DNA of 64,000 nucleotides, taken from the NCBI RefSeq assembly GCF_014641945.1, contig NZ_BMIJ01000007.1:186001-250000 (forward strand). Reading direction: 5' to 3'. A program made the position numbers and the translations under genes. Origin of the DNA: Marinobacterium zhoushanense (lineage in GTDB: Bacteria; Pseudomonadota; Gammaproteobacteria; Pseudomonadales; Balneatricaceae). The notes beneath the pieces were generated by a model. That model was not told the DNA's origin. It was given only the letters and a program-made list of their open reading frames with translations, and ran no database searches. Below, one piece after another: positions 52,765 through 61,539 of the stretch; within the stretch, counting starts at the first letter, position 1, and the number at the start of each line of letters is the position of its first letter.

Positions 52765-53092
52765 TGTCTTATCCGTGATTTATCGCGAGTAGTTGAAGCT
52801 TAGCGCGTTAGCAAGGTAATGCGCGAGAACGATAGTGAATTGTGCCTATAGGAGACTAAGCTAGCAATAGATAGTGTCTCTTCATGTGGTCAAACTTTTT
52901 TATCTGTGATGTGATGACCGGCCGGGGGAGCTGTTGATTATTTTGTTAGTTAATCAGGCTATCCCTCGCGTCGGTGCAACTTTTTCGCCTCTGGCTATTC
53001 TGAGGAGGGTAGGGAAAAATGAGCCGGTTTTGGTGATTGGTACTTTGGACGGATCCATATTGTTAATATAGCGGGATGCCTGTAAGTGGAGA
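52765..53092. other. Non-coding region between FMN reductase and Sel1 genes
   Basis: About 328 nt with no credible gene. It is AT-rich and must hold the divergent promoters. A TAATAT hexamer near 53061 is a possible -10 for the Sel1 gene. AGGAGGG at 53003 precedes a five-codon open frame (53019-53036), probably fortuitous. Confidence 0.5.
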
Positions 53093-54310
53093 ATGGATTT
53101 GCGTCATTTTGTACTGCTGTTACTAGGTACTTTTACTCTGTCGGGCTGCAGCAGCCTGGAGCAGGATTCCGTCCTCAGCCGTCCCGCCCAGTGGCTTGAT
53201 AAGACCGGTGAGATCCTCAGCAACTGGGGGGGCGCCGAACGCAACGACGCCTACGATACGGAGGTGCAGCGGCTGTTCGAGCAGCCCTATATCGATCCTC
53301 TGACCCGCTATCTGGAGCGTTACCGTAACGATGAGTCCCGCGCGGCTCACCTGCAGCAGGTGCTGGATGAGCGCAATCAGCGTTGTCGGCAGATCTCGGA
53401 ACGCTATGACAATCGGCCGCTGAGTCCGCAGACACTGGAGCAGTACCGCAACGGTTACAGTTACTCTTGTCCTCAGCAGGTAGAGGCCTTTGCCCGACGT
53501 CTACAACGGGCTACCCGGAGCGGTGAGGTGCAACAGGTGACGACGCCGGTCGAGCCCGCTGCGGAGATCGCCTGGAGCGGCCAGTTGGCGCAGCAGCTCA
53601 ACGACTGCTATCTGCTGACCACCATAGGTAATTTCAGCGACGCGCGGTCGGCCTGCGTCAACCCAGCGGAAAAGGGGGATCCGCGCGCGCAGTACAATAT
53701 GGCGTTGATCGCACGCTCATTGACCCAGTATGACGAGGCTTTGAACTGGGCGCATCTGGCGGCAAAACGCAGCACGGAGGCGCGCTACCTGCTCGGCCAG
53801 CTTTACGAAAACGGGCAGGGGGTCGATGCGGACGAAACTAATGCGTTGACCTGGTACCGTGATGCCGCGGAACAGGGCAATGCCGATGCGCAGTATCGGG
53901 TAGGGCGTTTTCTCGCCGAGGGGCGTGGTACCGGGCAGAACTCTGCCGCCGCGATGGGCTGGTATGAGCGTGCCGCCGCACAGGGGCAGGCGGAGGCCCA
54001 ACTGGCGCTGGGCATCATCTTGCTGCAGGGGGAGGGCGTTCAGGCTGACCCCGCGCAGGGGCGCTACTGGGTGCTACGGGCTGCGCGACAGGGCTTGGCT
54101 GCGGCGCAATTGCGTCTCGGTGAGCTGGCGGAGCAGGCGGGTAATACGATTTCAAATCGAGCCGAAGCAGCAGTCTGGTACGAGTTGGCTGGGCAGAACG
54201 GGCTGGAAAACGGCGCTATCAGGGCGCAGCGGCTGCGAGTCGAGATTGCGGCCGAAACCCTGCAGGACGCGCGGGTCAAGGTGCGCCGCGCCCTGGAGGG
54301 AGGTCGCTGA
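53093..54310 (+). CDS. Sel1-repeat lipoprotein
   Basis: 405 residues. A lipobox LSGC near residue 19 predicts an outer-membrane or periplasmic lipoprotein. The C-terminal half (about 190-385) contains roughly five Sel1/TPR-like repeats (ARYLLGQLYENGQGVDAD, AQYRVGRFLAEGRGTGQN, AQLALGIILLQGEGVQAD, AQLRLGELAEQAGN). Such repeats mediate protein contacts. TGATG couples its end to the next gene, a GGDEF/EAL protein with a periplasmic sensor. It may therefore act as that receptor's periplasmic partner; this is inferred. Confidence 0.85.
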   Translation: MDLRHFVLLLLGTFTLSGCSSLEQDSVLSRPAQWLDKTGEILSNWGGAERNDAYDTEVQRLFEQPYIDPLTRYLERYRNDESRAAHLQQVLDERNQRCRQISERYDNRPLSPQTLEQYRNGYSYSCPQQVEAFARRLQRATRSGEVQQVTTPVEPAAEIAWSGQLAQQLNDCYLLTTIGNFSDARSACVNPAEKGDPRAQYNMALIARSLTQYDEALNWAHLAAKRSTEARYLLGQLYENGQGVDADETNALTWYRDAAEQGNADAQYRVGRFLAEGRGTGQNSAAAMGWYERAAAQGQAEAQLALGIILLQGEGVQADPAQGRYWVLRAARQGLAAAQLRLGELAEQAGNTISNRAEAAVWYELAGQNGLENGAIRAQRLRVEIAAETLQDARVKVRRALEGGR

Positions 54311-56691
54311 TGCCGTTAAGTCGAGCGCGGCGGCTACGTCGCTGGATGCGGGGGCTGAGCGATGTCGCGCAGGCTTCGTCGAAACGGTCGATCAAGTGGC
54401 TGCTGCTGTTGCTGGTAGCCCTGTTCGTGGCCGCCATGTGGATTCTCTCCTCACTCAATCTCAACTATTCGCAGAAAGCACTGGCCGATCTGCGGCGGGA
54501 CGAGATCGAGGAGATCTTTCTGTCCAATCTGAATCAGATCGTTTCCCGCCAGCATGTATACGGACTCTACACCGAGGGGCTTGCCCGGCTCGGCGAGCTC
54601 ACCTACCGACTGACTGGGGACGAGCAGCGCCCGCAACTCGAGACGGCGATGAAGTCCATGCTGAAGGACTTCTCCGGGGTTGCCGGTATCGGTATCTGGT
54701 TTGAGAAGGAACGGTTACCGGCGGGGGCGCCGGCCTATACGTCCTATCTGTTCGTTGGCAGCAATGGTCAGGTGAAATCGCTTCCCGCCGGCGCGTCTGC
54801 GTCTAGTAATTATCGGCAGCAACCCTGGTTCGAGATGGTGATGACGCCCGAGCGGTTGCAGCAGTTGGCGCCAAAGCAGAAGTTCTGGACGCCTGTTTAC
54901 TACAGCGAGCAGACGGATAAGGCGGTGCTGACGATCATCAGCCCGATGTTTACCGCCAACGGGCGCTTATTGGGCATGGTGACAACCGACTGGGAGGCCG
55001 AACAGATCATCGACCTGGTCAGCCGCGTCGAAGTGACACCAAACAGTTTCTCCTTCCTGATTGACAGCAATAATCGCAAGCTGTCGAGTCTCAGCCGCAG
55101 CGGCGATCCACTGCACGCGCAGCACATAATGGATGCCCTGGTGGCGCAGAGTCCGAGCTATGTGGCGCCGGATTACAGCGCGCTGATCACCAGTCAGGCA
55201 CCGAAAAAGAGTTTGGAGTCCAGCGTGTTGGAGGTCGATGGACGCGCCTATACCCTGTACCTGGCCGGCACGCCGGCCGGCATGAGCTTCGGCATCGGCG
55301 TACCCCAGGATGAGGTCGATGCGGTGTTGGTGCCGATGCGGGACAGCAACTATCGGATTTTGACCATCACCGGTCTGGTGATGCTGCTGCTCTCCGGCTA
55401 TCTGGTTTACCGCATTTCGGCGCTGGTGAAAGAGTTGCAGGCGTCCTACACCGACGCCTTGACCGGTCTGCCCAATCGCGCGCGCCTGTTGCAGGACCTG
55501 AACCGATCAGCCGACGGTACCCTGATGCTGATCAACCTGGATCGCTTCAAGGAGATCAACAGTCTGTTCGGTCATCGCTGTGGCGATCAGGTGTTGCAGA
55601 ATATAACCGAACGGCTGCAGCGCTTTGCCCGGGAGCAGAGGATATGGCCGGGGGCTCGCCTGTATCGGTTGCAGGGCGATGAGTTTGCACTCTTTGGTCC
55701 GAACACCGAGGAGGAAGCGCAGGATCTGCTGCAGCGCTACAGCGATTTTCTGCAGAATCAGCAGCTGCTGTGGCAGGAGCAGGAACTCAATGTCGATGCC
55801 ACCCTGGGCATCGCCAATGCCAGCGTCAAGGGGCGAGGGCGGCTTGACAGCCTGCTTAGTCAGGCGACGGTGGCGTTGCGTCAGGCACGTTTGCAAGGGC
55901 TTAACTTCCACACCTACGACTCGGAGCAGGGGGTCGAACAGGCCTACGAACAGAACCTGGTTTGGGCGCGCAGGGTCAAGGAAGCGCTGCAAGCGGGCCG
56001 TTTCGAACCCTGGTTCCAGCCGATACTGGACAATCGAAGCGGCAATATCGCCAAATACGAGTGTCTGGTCAGGATGGTTGACGCCGAGGGCAATACGGTG
56101 GCACCTGGACAGTTTCTGGGGGTGGCTCATCGGTTGCGATTGGGGCGGCAAATTACCCGGATCATGGTGGATAAGTGTTTCGAAGCCTTCGCCGACCTCT
56201 CCGTCGAGTTTTCCATCAATCTGGCCTACCCCGACATGATGGACAGTGAATTGACAGCCTATATCTGTCAGCGGTTGCAGCAGACCGGCGTCGGTTCACG
56301 GGTAATTTTCGAGCTGCTGGAGTCCGACGGTATCGAGAACTATGACGAAATCCGTCACTTCATCGACCAGGTTAAAGTTTATGGCTGCCGCATTGCCATC
56401 GACGACTTCGGTACCGGTTACTCCAATTTCGAGCACCTGCTGCGGTTGAACGTGGATCTGATCAAGATCGACGGTAGCCTGATCCGCCACCTGCACCAGG
56501 ATCGCACCGCCTTCCTGGTAACCCAGGGGATCGTTCAGTTCGCCCGCACCCTGGGGATCGGCACGGTGGCCGAGTTCGTCCACTGTGAGGCGGTACAGCA
56601 GCAGGTACTGGCGTTGGGTATCGATTTTTCCCAGGGCGAGTATGTGAGTATGCCGAAGCCCGATTTGGTGCAGGAGCACGCCGCCTGCTAG
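54310..56691 (+). CDS. Membrane GGDEF/EAL protein with dCache sensor
   Basis: 793 residues: TM1 (about 29-50), a periplasmic double-Cache-like domain (about 55-345), TM2 (about 350-370), GGDEF (about 378-540) and EAL (about 550-785). The cyclase motif is LQGDEF, with the first glycine replaced by glutamine, so it is probably inactive. The phosphodiesterase motif is KYECLVRM, an ECL variant that keeps the glutamate; IDDFGTGYSNFEHL is intact. It most likely hydrolyses c-di-GMP or only senses. It is translationally coupled to the Sel1 lipoprotein. Confidence 0.9.
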   Translation: MPLSRARRLRRWMRGLSDVAQASSKRSIKWLLLLLVALFVAAMWILSSLNLNYSQKALADLRRDEIEEIFLSNLNQIVSRQHVYGLYTEGLARLGELTYRLTGDEQRPQLETAMKSMLKDFSGVAGIGIWFEKERLPAGAPAYTSYLFVGSNGQVKSLPAGASASSNYRQQPWFEMVMTPERLQQLAPKQKFWTPVYYSEQTDKAVLTIISPMFTANGRLLGMVTTDWEAEQIIDLVSRVEVTPNSFSFLIDSNNRKLSSLSRSGDPLHAQHIMDALVAQSPSYVAPDYSALITSQAPKKSLESSVLEVDGRAYTLYLAGTPAGMSFGIGVPQDEVDAVLVPMRDSNYRILTITGLVMLLLSGYLVYRISALVKELQASYTDALTGLPNRARLLQDLNRSADGTLMLINLDRFKEINSLFGHRCGDQVLQNITERLQRFAREQRIWPGARLYRLQGDEFALFGPNTEEEAQDLLQRYSDFLQNQQLLWQEQELNVDATLGIANASVKGRGRLDSLLSQATVALRQARLQGLNFHTYDSEQGVEQAYEQNLVWARRVKEALQAGRFEPWFQPILDNRSGNIAKYECLVRMVDAEGNTVAPGQFLGVAHRLRLGRQITRIMVDKCFEAFADLSVEFSINLAYPDMMDSELTAYICQRLQQTGVGSRVIFELLESDGIENYDEIRHFIDQVKVYGCRIAIDDFGTGYSNFEHLLRLNVDLIKIDGSLIRHLHQDRTAFLVTQGIVQFARTLGIGTVAEFVHCEAVQQQVLALGIDFSQGEYVSMPKPDLVQEHAAC

Positions 56692-56812
56692 ATAGGGCGT
56701 CATCCTGCCTCCGTCCGCTATTTCGCGAGAATACACCGATAGTCCCTGCCGGTTGTGGCGTTTAATTCATGGATTGAGCTGCTATATTAGCGGGCTCGAA
56801 TCTAATTAATGG

Positions 56813-58003
56813 ATGAATCAGATGCTGCCGATAACGGTTTGGGGGCTGGCGCTGGGACAGGCGCTGTTGATAACAGGCAATATCCTGCTGGTGTCGGTGA
56901 CGGCGTTGATCGGCCAGAAGATCGCCCCTGATCTGGGCTTGGCGACACTGCCCGCGGCGCTGCAGTTTCTCGGTTTGATGAGCGCCACCCTGCCCGCGGC
57001 ACATCTGATGCGCTGGTTTGGGCGCAAGGTGGGGTTTCTTACCGGTAACCTGATTGGTGTCAGTGGCGCCGTACTGTCCGCGCTGGCGTTGGCGCAGGAG
57101 GCGTTTGTCCTGTTCTGTATCGGAACCTTCCTGCTGGGCCTGGCGATCGGCGTGGGGCAGCAGTACCGTTTCGCGGCTATCGAGGGCTGCTCGCCGGCAC
57201 AGCACCCGCGCGCCATCGGTCTGGTGATGGGAGGCGGCGTGATTGCCGCCATTTTAGGACCGAACCTGGCGGTCTGGTCGGGAGATCTGGCACCGCAGAG
57301 CGACTATCTGGGTGCGTTCTACGTATTGATTGGGTTGTATCTGCTGACCACGCTGCTGATAGCGTCTCTGCCGTTGCGGGCGCCGGATTATGCCGAGCAG
57401 CACGGCGAGACGCGATCGTATTGGCAGCTGCTGACTCAGCCGGCGTTGGTCGCGGCGGTGACGGCGGGTGCCATCGGCTATGGCGTGATGGTGCTGGTAA
57501 TGACCGCCACCCCGCTGGCGATGCAGGCCTGCGGCTTCGGCTTCGAGAGTACCGCCAGTATCATTCAGTGGCATGTGCTGGGGATGTTCCTGCCCTCGTT
57601 CTTCACCGGGCGTTTGATCACCCGTTTTGGCGATACCCGTATCATTCAAACCGGTTGCCTGTTGCTGGTGGCCTGCGTACTGCTCAATCAGTTCGGCCTG
57701 ACCTATTGGCATTTCTGGTTCGCGCTGGTGGCCTTGGGGATGGGATGGAACTTTGCTTTTATCGGCGCCACCACCCTGCTGACCCACACCTATTATCCGG
57801 CGGAAAAGGCCAAGGTGCAGGGCATGAACGATTTTCTGGTGTTTGGCTTTTCGACCCTGGGCGCCTTGCTGTCGGGGCACCTGCAGTCACTGGTCGGCTG
57901 GGAAAGGCTTAATCTGCTGATGCTACCGGCGATCGTCATCGCCATGCTTCTGGTGTGGTGGAGTGCGCACCGCCTGCGTGGGCAGGCGGTGGCTGTGAGC
58001 TGA
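56813..58003 (+). CDS. Major facilitator superfamily transporter
   Basis: 396 residues with 12 predicted membrane helices. RWFGRKVGFLTGNLIG is the loop 2-3 motif of the MFS (usually GRR or GRK), and the C-terminal half begins after the central loop near 200 (SYWQLLTQPALVAA). The start lacks a good ribosome-binding site. It converges on the TRAP binding-protein gene with only 6 nt between stops. The substrate is not predictable; the neighbouring vanillate genes make an aromatic compound possible but unsupported. Confidence 0.85.
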   Translation: MNQMLPITVWGLALGQALLITGNILLVSVTALIGQKIAPDLGLATLPAALQFLGLMSATLPAAHLMRWFGRKVGFLTGNLIGVSGAVLSALALAQEAFVLFCIGTFLLGLAIGVGQQYRFAAIEGCSPAQHPRAIGLVMGGGVIAAILGPNLAVWSGDLAPQSDYLGAFYVLIGLYLLTTLLIASLPLRAPDYAEQHGETRSYWQLLTQPALVAAVTAGAIGYGVMVLVMTATPLAMQACGFGFESTASIIQWHVLGMFLPSFFTGRLITRFGDTRIIQTGCLLLVACVLLNQFGLTYWHFWFALVALGMGWNFAFIGATTLLTHTYYPAEKAKVQGMNDFLVFGFSTLGALLSGHLQSLVGWERLNLLMLPAIVIAMLLVWWSAHRLRGQAVAVS

Positions 58004-58009
58004 TGGTTC

Positions 58010-59044
58010 TTATTCCAGCGGGCAGCTATCGCTGAGTTCCAGTGCGCGTGCGTACACTTTGCGTGCCGGCAGCCCTTTGCCTTCGAGTTCGGTGAGCACC
58101 GCCTCGGTGGTTTCATCGAGTACCGGTTTCCAGGCCGGATTGTTGGCCCCGCCTTCAACAGTATAGATCTCCTGACCGGCATCGACAGCCTGCTTGCGGC
58201 CTATGACGTCTGCCGCGTCGAAGTTAACACCGGCGATCTTGGCCCAGGCCTGTCCCGAAGCATCGTCAATCACCTGCTGCAGGTCTCCTGGCAGTGAGTT
58301 ATACACATCCTTGTTCATGGTCACGATGAACGACAGTGAGTACAGACCGCCGACCTCGGTATGGTAGGGGGTCAGTTCATTCAGACGGAACGAGAGTTGC
58401 CCCTCCCAGGGGAACATGACACCGTTGATTACGCCGCGCTGTGCTGCCTGGTAGGTTTCCGGAGCCGGCATACCGACCGGTTGAGCACCGAGATGGCTGA
58501 GCATGTCGCCGACCACGATAGTCGGACGGCGGATACGCATCCCCTCCAGGTCTGCCGGTGTTTTTACCAGCTTGTCGGTGGTGTGCAGGTGACCCTGGCC
58601 ATGGGTGAACAGGAACAGTGGATGGGTATCGGCATACTCGTCGGCGAGCAGGCCCTCGTCATACAGGCTCTGTACCACGCATGAACCCTGCACCGCGGTT
58701 TTGACCACCCCCGGCAGTTCGATCACCTGGGTCAGCGGAAAACGGTTGGCGGAGTAGCCTTGTACGGTAGCGGTCATATCCATGATACGGTTCTTTACCG
58801 CGTCATACTGCGCCGGCGGCTTGGCCAGGGTGGAAGAAGGGTAGATTTCGACCTTGATGCGACCACCCGACTCTTTCTCCACCTGATCGGCCCAGGGCTG
58901 AAAGATATTCTTATGCGTACCGGCAACGCTCGGCCAGATGTGGCCGAAGCGCAAGGTGATATCGGCTGCCTGGGACGAGGTGGTGGCTCCCATCATCATT
59001 ACGGTTGACGCGGCGATTGCCGTACCCAGCTTTTTCAAGTTCAT
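58010..59044 (-). CDS. Orphan TRAP transporter substrate-binding protein (DctP family)
   Basis: 344 residues with a signal peptide ending near SSQAADI. DctP features are present: GMRIRRPTIVVGDMLSHLGA with the conserved arginine, ETYQAAQRGVINGVMFPWEG. No DctQ or DctM gene adjoins it. It lies 52 nt downstream of vanB on the same strand, so it may be transcribed with vanAB and bind vanillate or another aromatic acid for a TRAP transporter encoded elsewhere. That link is inference. AAGGCACT precedes its ATG. Confidence 0.85.
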   Translation of the reverse strand: MNLKKLGTAIAASTVMMMGATTSSQAADITLRFGHIWPSVAGTHKNIFQPWADQVEKESGGRIKVEIYPSSTLAKPPAQYDAVKNRIMDMTATVQGYSANRFPLTQVIELPGVVKTAVQGSCVVQSLYDEGLLADEYADTHPLFLFTHGQGHLHTTDKLVKTPADLEGMRIRRPTIVVGDMLSHLGAQPVGMPAPETYQAAQRGVINGVMFPWEGQLSFRLNELTPYHTEVGGLYSLSFIVTMNKDVYNSLPGDLQQVIDDASGQAWAKIAGVNFDAADVIGRKQAVDAGQEIYTVEGGANNPAWKPVLDETTEAVLTELEGKGLPARKVYARALELSDSCPLE

Positions 59045-59096
59045 AGTGCCTTCCTGCGTTGTTTTTATTGGTTAACTTATTAAGTACGTAGAGGCG

Positions 59097-60050
59097 TTAT
59101 ATATCAAGTACCAGACGCTTGCTTTTGGCGCGAGAACAACAGGGTGCGAACTCCTCGTTGCTGGCTTTCTCCTCCGTGGTCAGGAACATGTCGCGATGAT
59201 CCGGCTCCCCCTCGAGTACACGGGTGACACAGGTACCGCAGACACCGTTCTCACAGGCGAAGGGGATGTCGATATCCCGCTCCAGCAGTACCTCGAGCAC
59301 GCTCTGGTCCACCGGTATCTCGATCACCTCGCCTGAGCTGGCGAGCTGCACCTCGAACGCACTGTCGCCGTCGTGGCTGACCTCGTCGGCGGCAAAATAC
59401 TCGCGATGCAGCTGGGCTTCGCTCCAGCCGCAACTGCGAGCCGTGTCGAGGATATGGTCCATGAACGGATTCGGGCCGCAGACGTAGAGGTGGGTATCGG
59501 GCTGCGGATCGCTCAACAGCGCGGCGGCATCGAGCCGGGTCGATGGGGTGGCGCGGCTATGGTGGAACTGGACCCGATCGGCGAACCCGGAGCCGATAAT
59601 CCGCTCACGAAACGCGGTCTGCTCAGCGCTCTTGGTGCAGTAGTGCATCTCGAAATCGGCACCCTGGTGGCTCAAGCGTTCCGCCATGCACAGGATCGGG
59701 GTGACACCGATGCCGCCACCGATCAACAGGTGACGACGGGCGCTGTGTTCCAGCGGGAACAGGTTGCGCGGCTCGCTGATGCTGAGCGTGTCGCCCTCAT
59801 TGACCTGGTCGTGTACGGCAATGGAGCCGCCGCGTGAGTCCGGGTCACGCAGTACCGCGATTTCGTAGCGGTGGCTTTCGTTGGGATGGTTGCACAGCGA
59901 ATACTGGCGTATCAAACCGCCCGGCAGGTGCAGGTCGATGTGTGCGCCGGCGCTGAAAGCGGGCAGTGACGCGCCATCCGGGCGTGCCAGCTCCAACAGA
60001 CAGATATCCTCTGTCTCGTAGTGTTTACGTACGACGATAATATCGATCAC
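59097..60050 (-). CDS. vanB: Vanillate O-demethylase reductase subunit VanB
   Basis: About 318 residues of the phthalate-dioxygenase-reductase type: FMN domain (about 1-100; HIDLHLPGGLIRQYSLCN), NAD(P)H domain (100-225; LIGGGIGVTPILCMAERL) and a C-terminal plant-type [2Fe-2S] ferredoxin domain (CENGVCGTC). It passes electrons from NADH to VanA. I start it at the GTG at 60050 (VIDIIVVRKH), as an upstream open extension has no family match. It follows vanA by about 118 nt that include a hairpin. Confidence 0.9.
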   Translation of the reverse strand: MIDIIVVRKHYETEDICLLELARPDGASLPAFSAGAHIDLHLPGGLIRQYSLCNHPNESHRYEIAVLRDPDSRGGSIAVHDQVNEGDTLSISEPRNLFPLEHSARRHLLIGGGIGVTPILCMAERLSHQGADFEMHYCTKSAEQTAFRERIIGSGFADRVQFHHSRATPSTRLDAAALLSDPQPDTHLYVCGPNPFMDHILDTARSCGWSEAQLHREYFAADEVSHDGDSAFEVQLASSGEVIEIPVDQSVLEVLLERDIDIPFACENGVCGTCVTRVLEGEPDHRDMFLTTEEKASNEEFAPCCSRAKSKRLVLDI

Positions 60051-60112
60051 AGCATGCTCTCTCTTGGCCCGCGCTGCAGGCTTAAAAACTGTCTTATATT
60101 TATAGCAGGCGC

Positions 60113-60138
60113 GCGGGCAACCTGGGCAAGCTGCCCGC
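60113..60138 (-). repeat. Hairpin between vanA and vanB
   Basis: GCGGGCA (60113-60119) and TGCCCGC (60132-60138) form a perfect 7-bp stem, with a smaller alternative GGGCA-AGC-TGCCC inside it. It lies between the vanA stop and the vanB start and probably modulates vanB expression. Confidence 0.5.
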
Positions 60139-60168
60139 AACGCCTTTTTATTATCTGTGTTTGCCGGA

Positions 60169-61227
60169 TCAGGCGTTGACGCTTTCCAGCGGGATCTGGC
60201 CCTGTTGCTCCTGTTGCAGCATCTTGTCGATCATGCGCCGGGCTTGAACGCCGCCGGCATCGATATCGAGCTTGAGCAGGTCGCGCTCCGGGAACTTGAG
60301 CAGGTTCTTCTGCTGCTCCTCCAGCATCTCCAGATCCTCGGCGAAGATGCCGCCCTGGCCCTGGCGGATGGCGTCGGTCAGGGCCTGCACCTCGGGCTGG
60401 AAGTTGCGCGCCATGCCCCAGAAGTACCAGTGGCTGGTTTCGGTTTCCGGGGTAATGAAGTCGACCACGATGCTGTTGACCCGTTTGTCGGCAGGTGCGT
60501 CCTGACCACCGTGGCCGGCCAGGGCGACACCCACCTCAATCAGTACGTGGCTCGGCGGTGAAAAGCGGCAGACCTGCCAACGATCCACCGGCTGGTCGTC
60601 AGGCAGTCCCTTGGTGCGCAGGTTGCTCTGCCAGAACGGCGGCGCGATGACATTCTCCATCATGCGGCTGGTGACCACTTCACCGTCTACAACGCGGGTC
60701 TTCACCGGCATTTCGTCGATCTCTTTCTGACCGATGCTGGTGGAGTGGACATAGGTCTCATGAGTCAGATCCATGAGGTTGTCGATCATCAGTTTGTAGT
60801 CGCATTGGATGTGGTACAGGCCGCCGCCATAAGCCCAATCCTTGCTGACTGCCCACTCAAGGTGGGGGATATCGTCGGCATTGGCCAGACTGGCGTCGCC
60901 GGTCCAGACCCAGACGAAGCCGTAACGCTCTTCAACCGGGTAGCTTTTTACGCAGGGGAAACCGCCGACACGCTGTTTTGGCATCGAAATGGTTTTGCCG
61001 TCGCGTCCCATCTTCAGACCATGGTAACCGCATACCAGCTGGCCATCTTCGATATAGCCCAGTGACAGAGGTGCACCGCGATGGGGGCAGAAATCCTCCA
61101 CTGCCGCGACCTTGCCTTCGTTGTCGCGGTAGAAGGCGATGCGCTCGCCGCAGATCTGGCGGCCCAAGGGCTTGTCGGCAAACTCGTCGGGGGTGCAGGC
61201 GACATACCAGCAGTTTTTCGGGAACAT
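60169..61227 (-). CDS. vanA: Vanillate O-demethylase oxygenase subunit VanA
   Basis: 352 residues, nearly colinear with Pseudomonas VanA: MFPKNCWYVACTPDEFADKP, the Rieske motif CPHRGAPLSLGY-x6-CGYHG near 47-68, and the mononuclear iron site in MDLTHETYVHS, with QKEIDEMPV. VanA uses O2 and electrons from VanB to remove the methoxy group of vanillate as formaldehyde, giving protocatechuate. AGGAGC precedes the start. Divergent from vanR, with four operator-like sites between them. No protocatechuate ring-cleavage gene is in the window. Confidence 0.94.
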   Translation of the reverse strand: MFPKNCWYVACTPDEFADKPLGRQICGERIAFYRDNEGKVAAVEDFCPHRGAPLSLGYIEDGQLVCGYHGLKMGRDGKTISMPKQRVGGFPCVKSYPVEERYGFVWVWTGDASLANADDIPHLEWAVSKDWAYGGGLYHIQCDYKLMIDNLMDLTHETYVHSTSIGQKEIDEMPVKTRVVDGEVVTSRMMENVIAPPFWQSNLRTKGLPDDQPVDRWQVCRFSPPSHVLIEVGVALAGHGGQDAPADKRVNSIVVDFITPETETSHWYFWGMARNFQPEVQALTDAIRQGQGGIFAEDLEMLEEQQKNLLKFPERDLLKLDIDAGGVQARRMIDKMLQQEQQGQIPLESVNA

Positions 61228-61259
61228 GACAGGGCTCCTATGAACGGGATTGTTTTTGT

Positions 61260-61271
61260 TATGGATCCAAT
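61260..61271. promoter_or_regulatory. VanR operator-like site A (TATGGATCCAAT)
   Basis: TATGGATCCAAT, one mismatch from ATTGGATCCAAT, the operator known for the GntR-type VanR of Caulobacter. It lies 33 nt upstream of the vanA start, where it would block the vanA promoter. Confidence 0.75.
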
Positions 61272-61311
61272 ATGAGGGCTATATTGCCTCAGAGAGCGCT
61301 AAAAAGGCCAG

Positions 61312-61323
61312 AATGGATCCATT
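61312..61323. promoter_or_regulatory. VanR operator-like site B (AATGGATCCATT)
   Basis: AATGGATCCATT, a perfect 12-bp palindrome around the shared GGATCC centre, in the vanA-vanR intergenic region. About 41 bp separate its start from the end of site A. Confidence 0.65.
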
Positions 61324-61480
61324 GAAAATTTGTATTGTCATTGTGAATAACTATTGTAATTTTCTATGCAATGCCTGCTTTTAATCGATTAGTTACTGTT
61401 TTGTAATGGATTGCTGTCTGTGCGTTACATTGCCTTATGCCTTTCTATCTAGCTGGTTTGTTCGTTAAGGCAAGCGGAAT

Positions 61481-61492
61481 ATTGGATCCAAT
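61481..61492. promoter_or_regulatory. VanR operator site C (ATTGGATCCAAT)
   Basis: An exact ATTGGATCCAAT, extended to AATATTGGATCCAATAT, 48 nt before the vanR start. It suggests that vanR represses itself. Confidence 0.85.
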
Positions 61493-61499
61493 ATGGTAA

Positions 61500-61511
61500 G
61501 CTGGATCCAGT
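61500..61511. promoter_or_regulatory. VanR operator-like site D (GCTGGATCCAGT)
   Basis: CTGGATCCAG palindrome within GCTGGATCCAGT, beginning 19 nt after the start of site C and 29 nt before vanR. The close pairing of C and D suggests cooperative binding. The remaining intergenic sequence (61324-61480) is AT-rich and otherwise featureless. Confidence 0.6.
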
Positions 61512-61539
61512 ATTACGGGTTCATGAGGTACGAGCAGGT

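Noticed and set aside
53019..53036. A five-codon open frame (MSRFW) with a perfect AGGAGG upstream
   Set aside because: Could be a leader peptide, but there is no attenuator-like structure after it and no run of regulatory codons.
52765..53092. GGATCCAT near 53051 as a fifth VanR operator
   Set aside because: Only the central hexamer and one flank match, and it lies far from the van genes.
60051..60140. A 30-codon N-terminal extension of VanB
   Set aside because: The Cys- and Arg-rich extension overlaps the intergenic hairpin and does not resemble VanB. The GTG at 60050 gives the family N-terminus.
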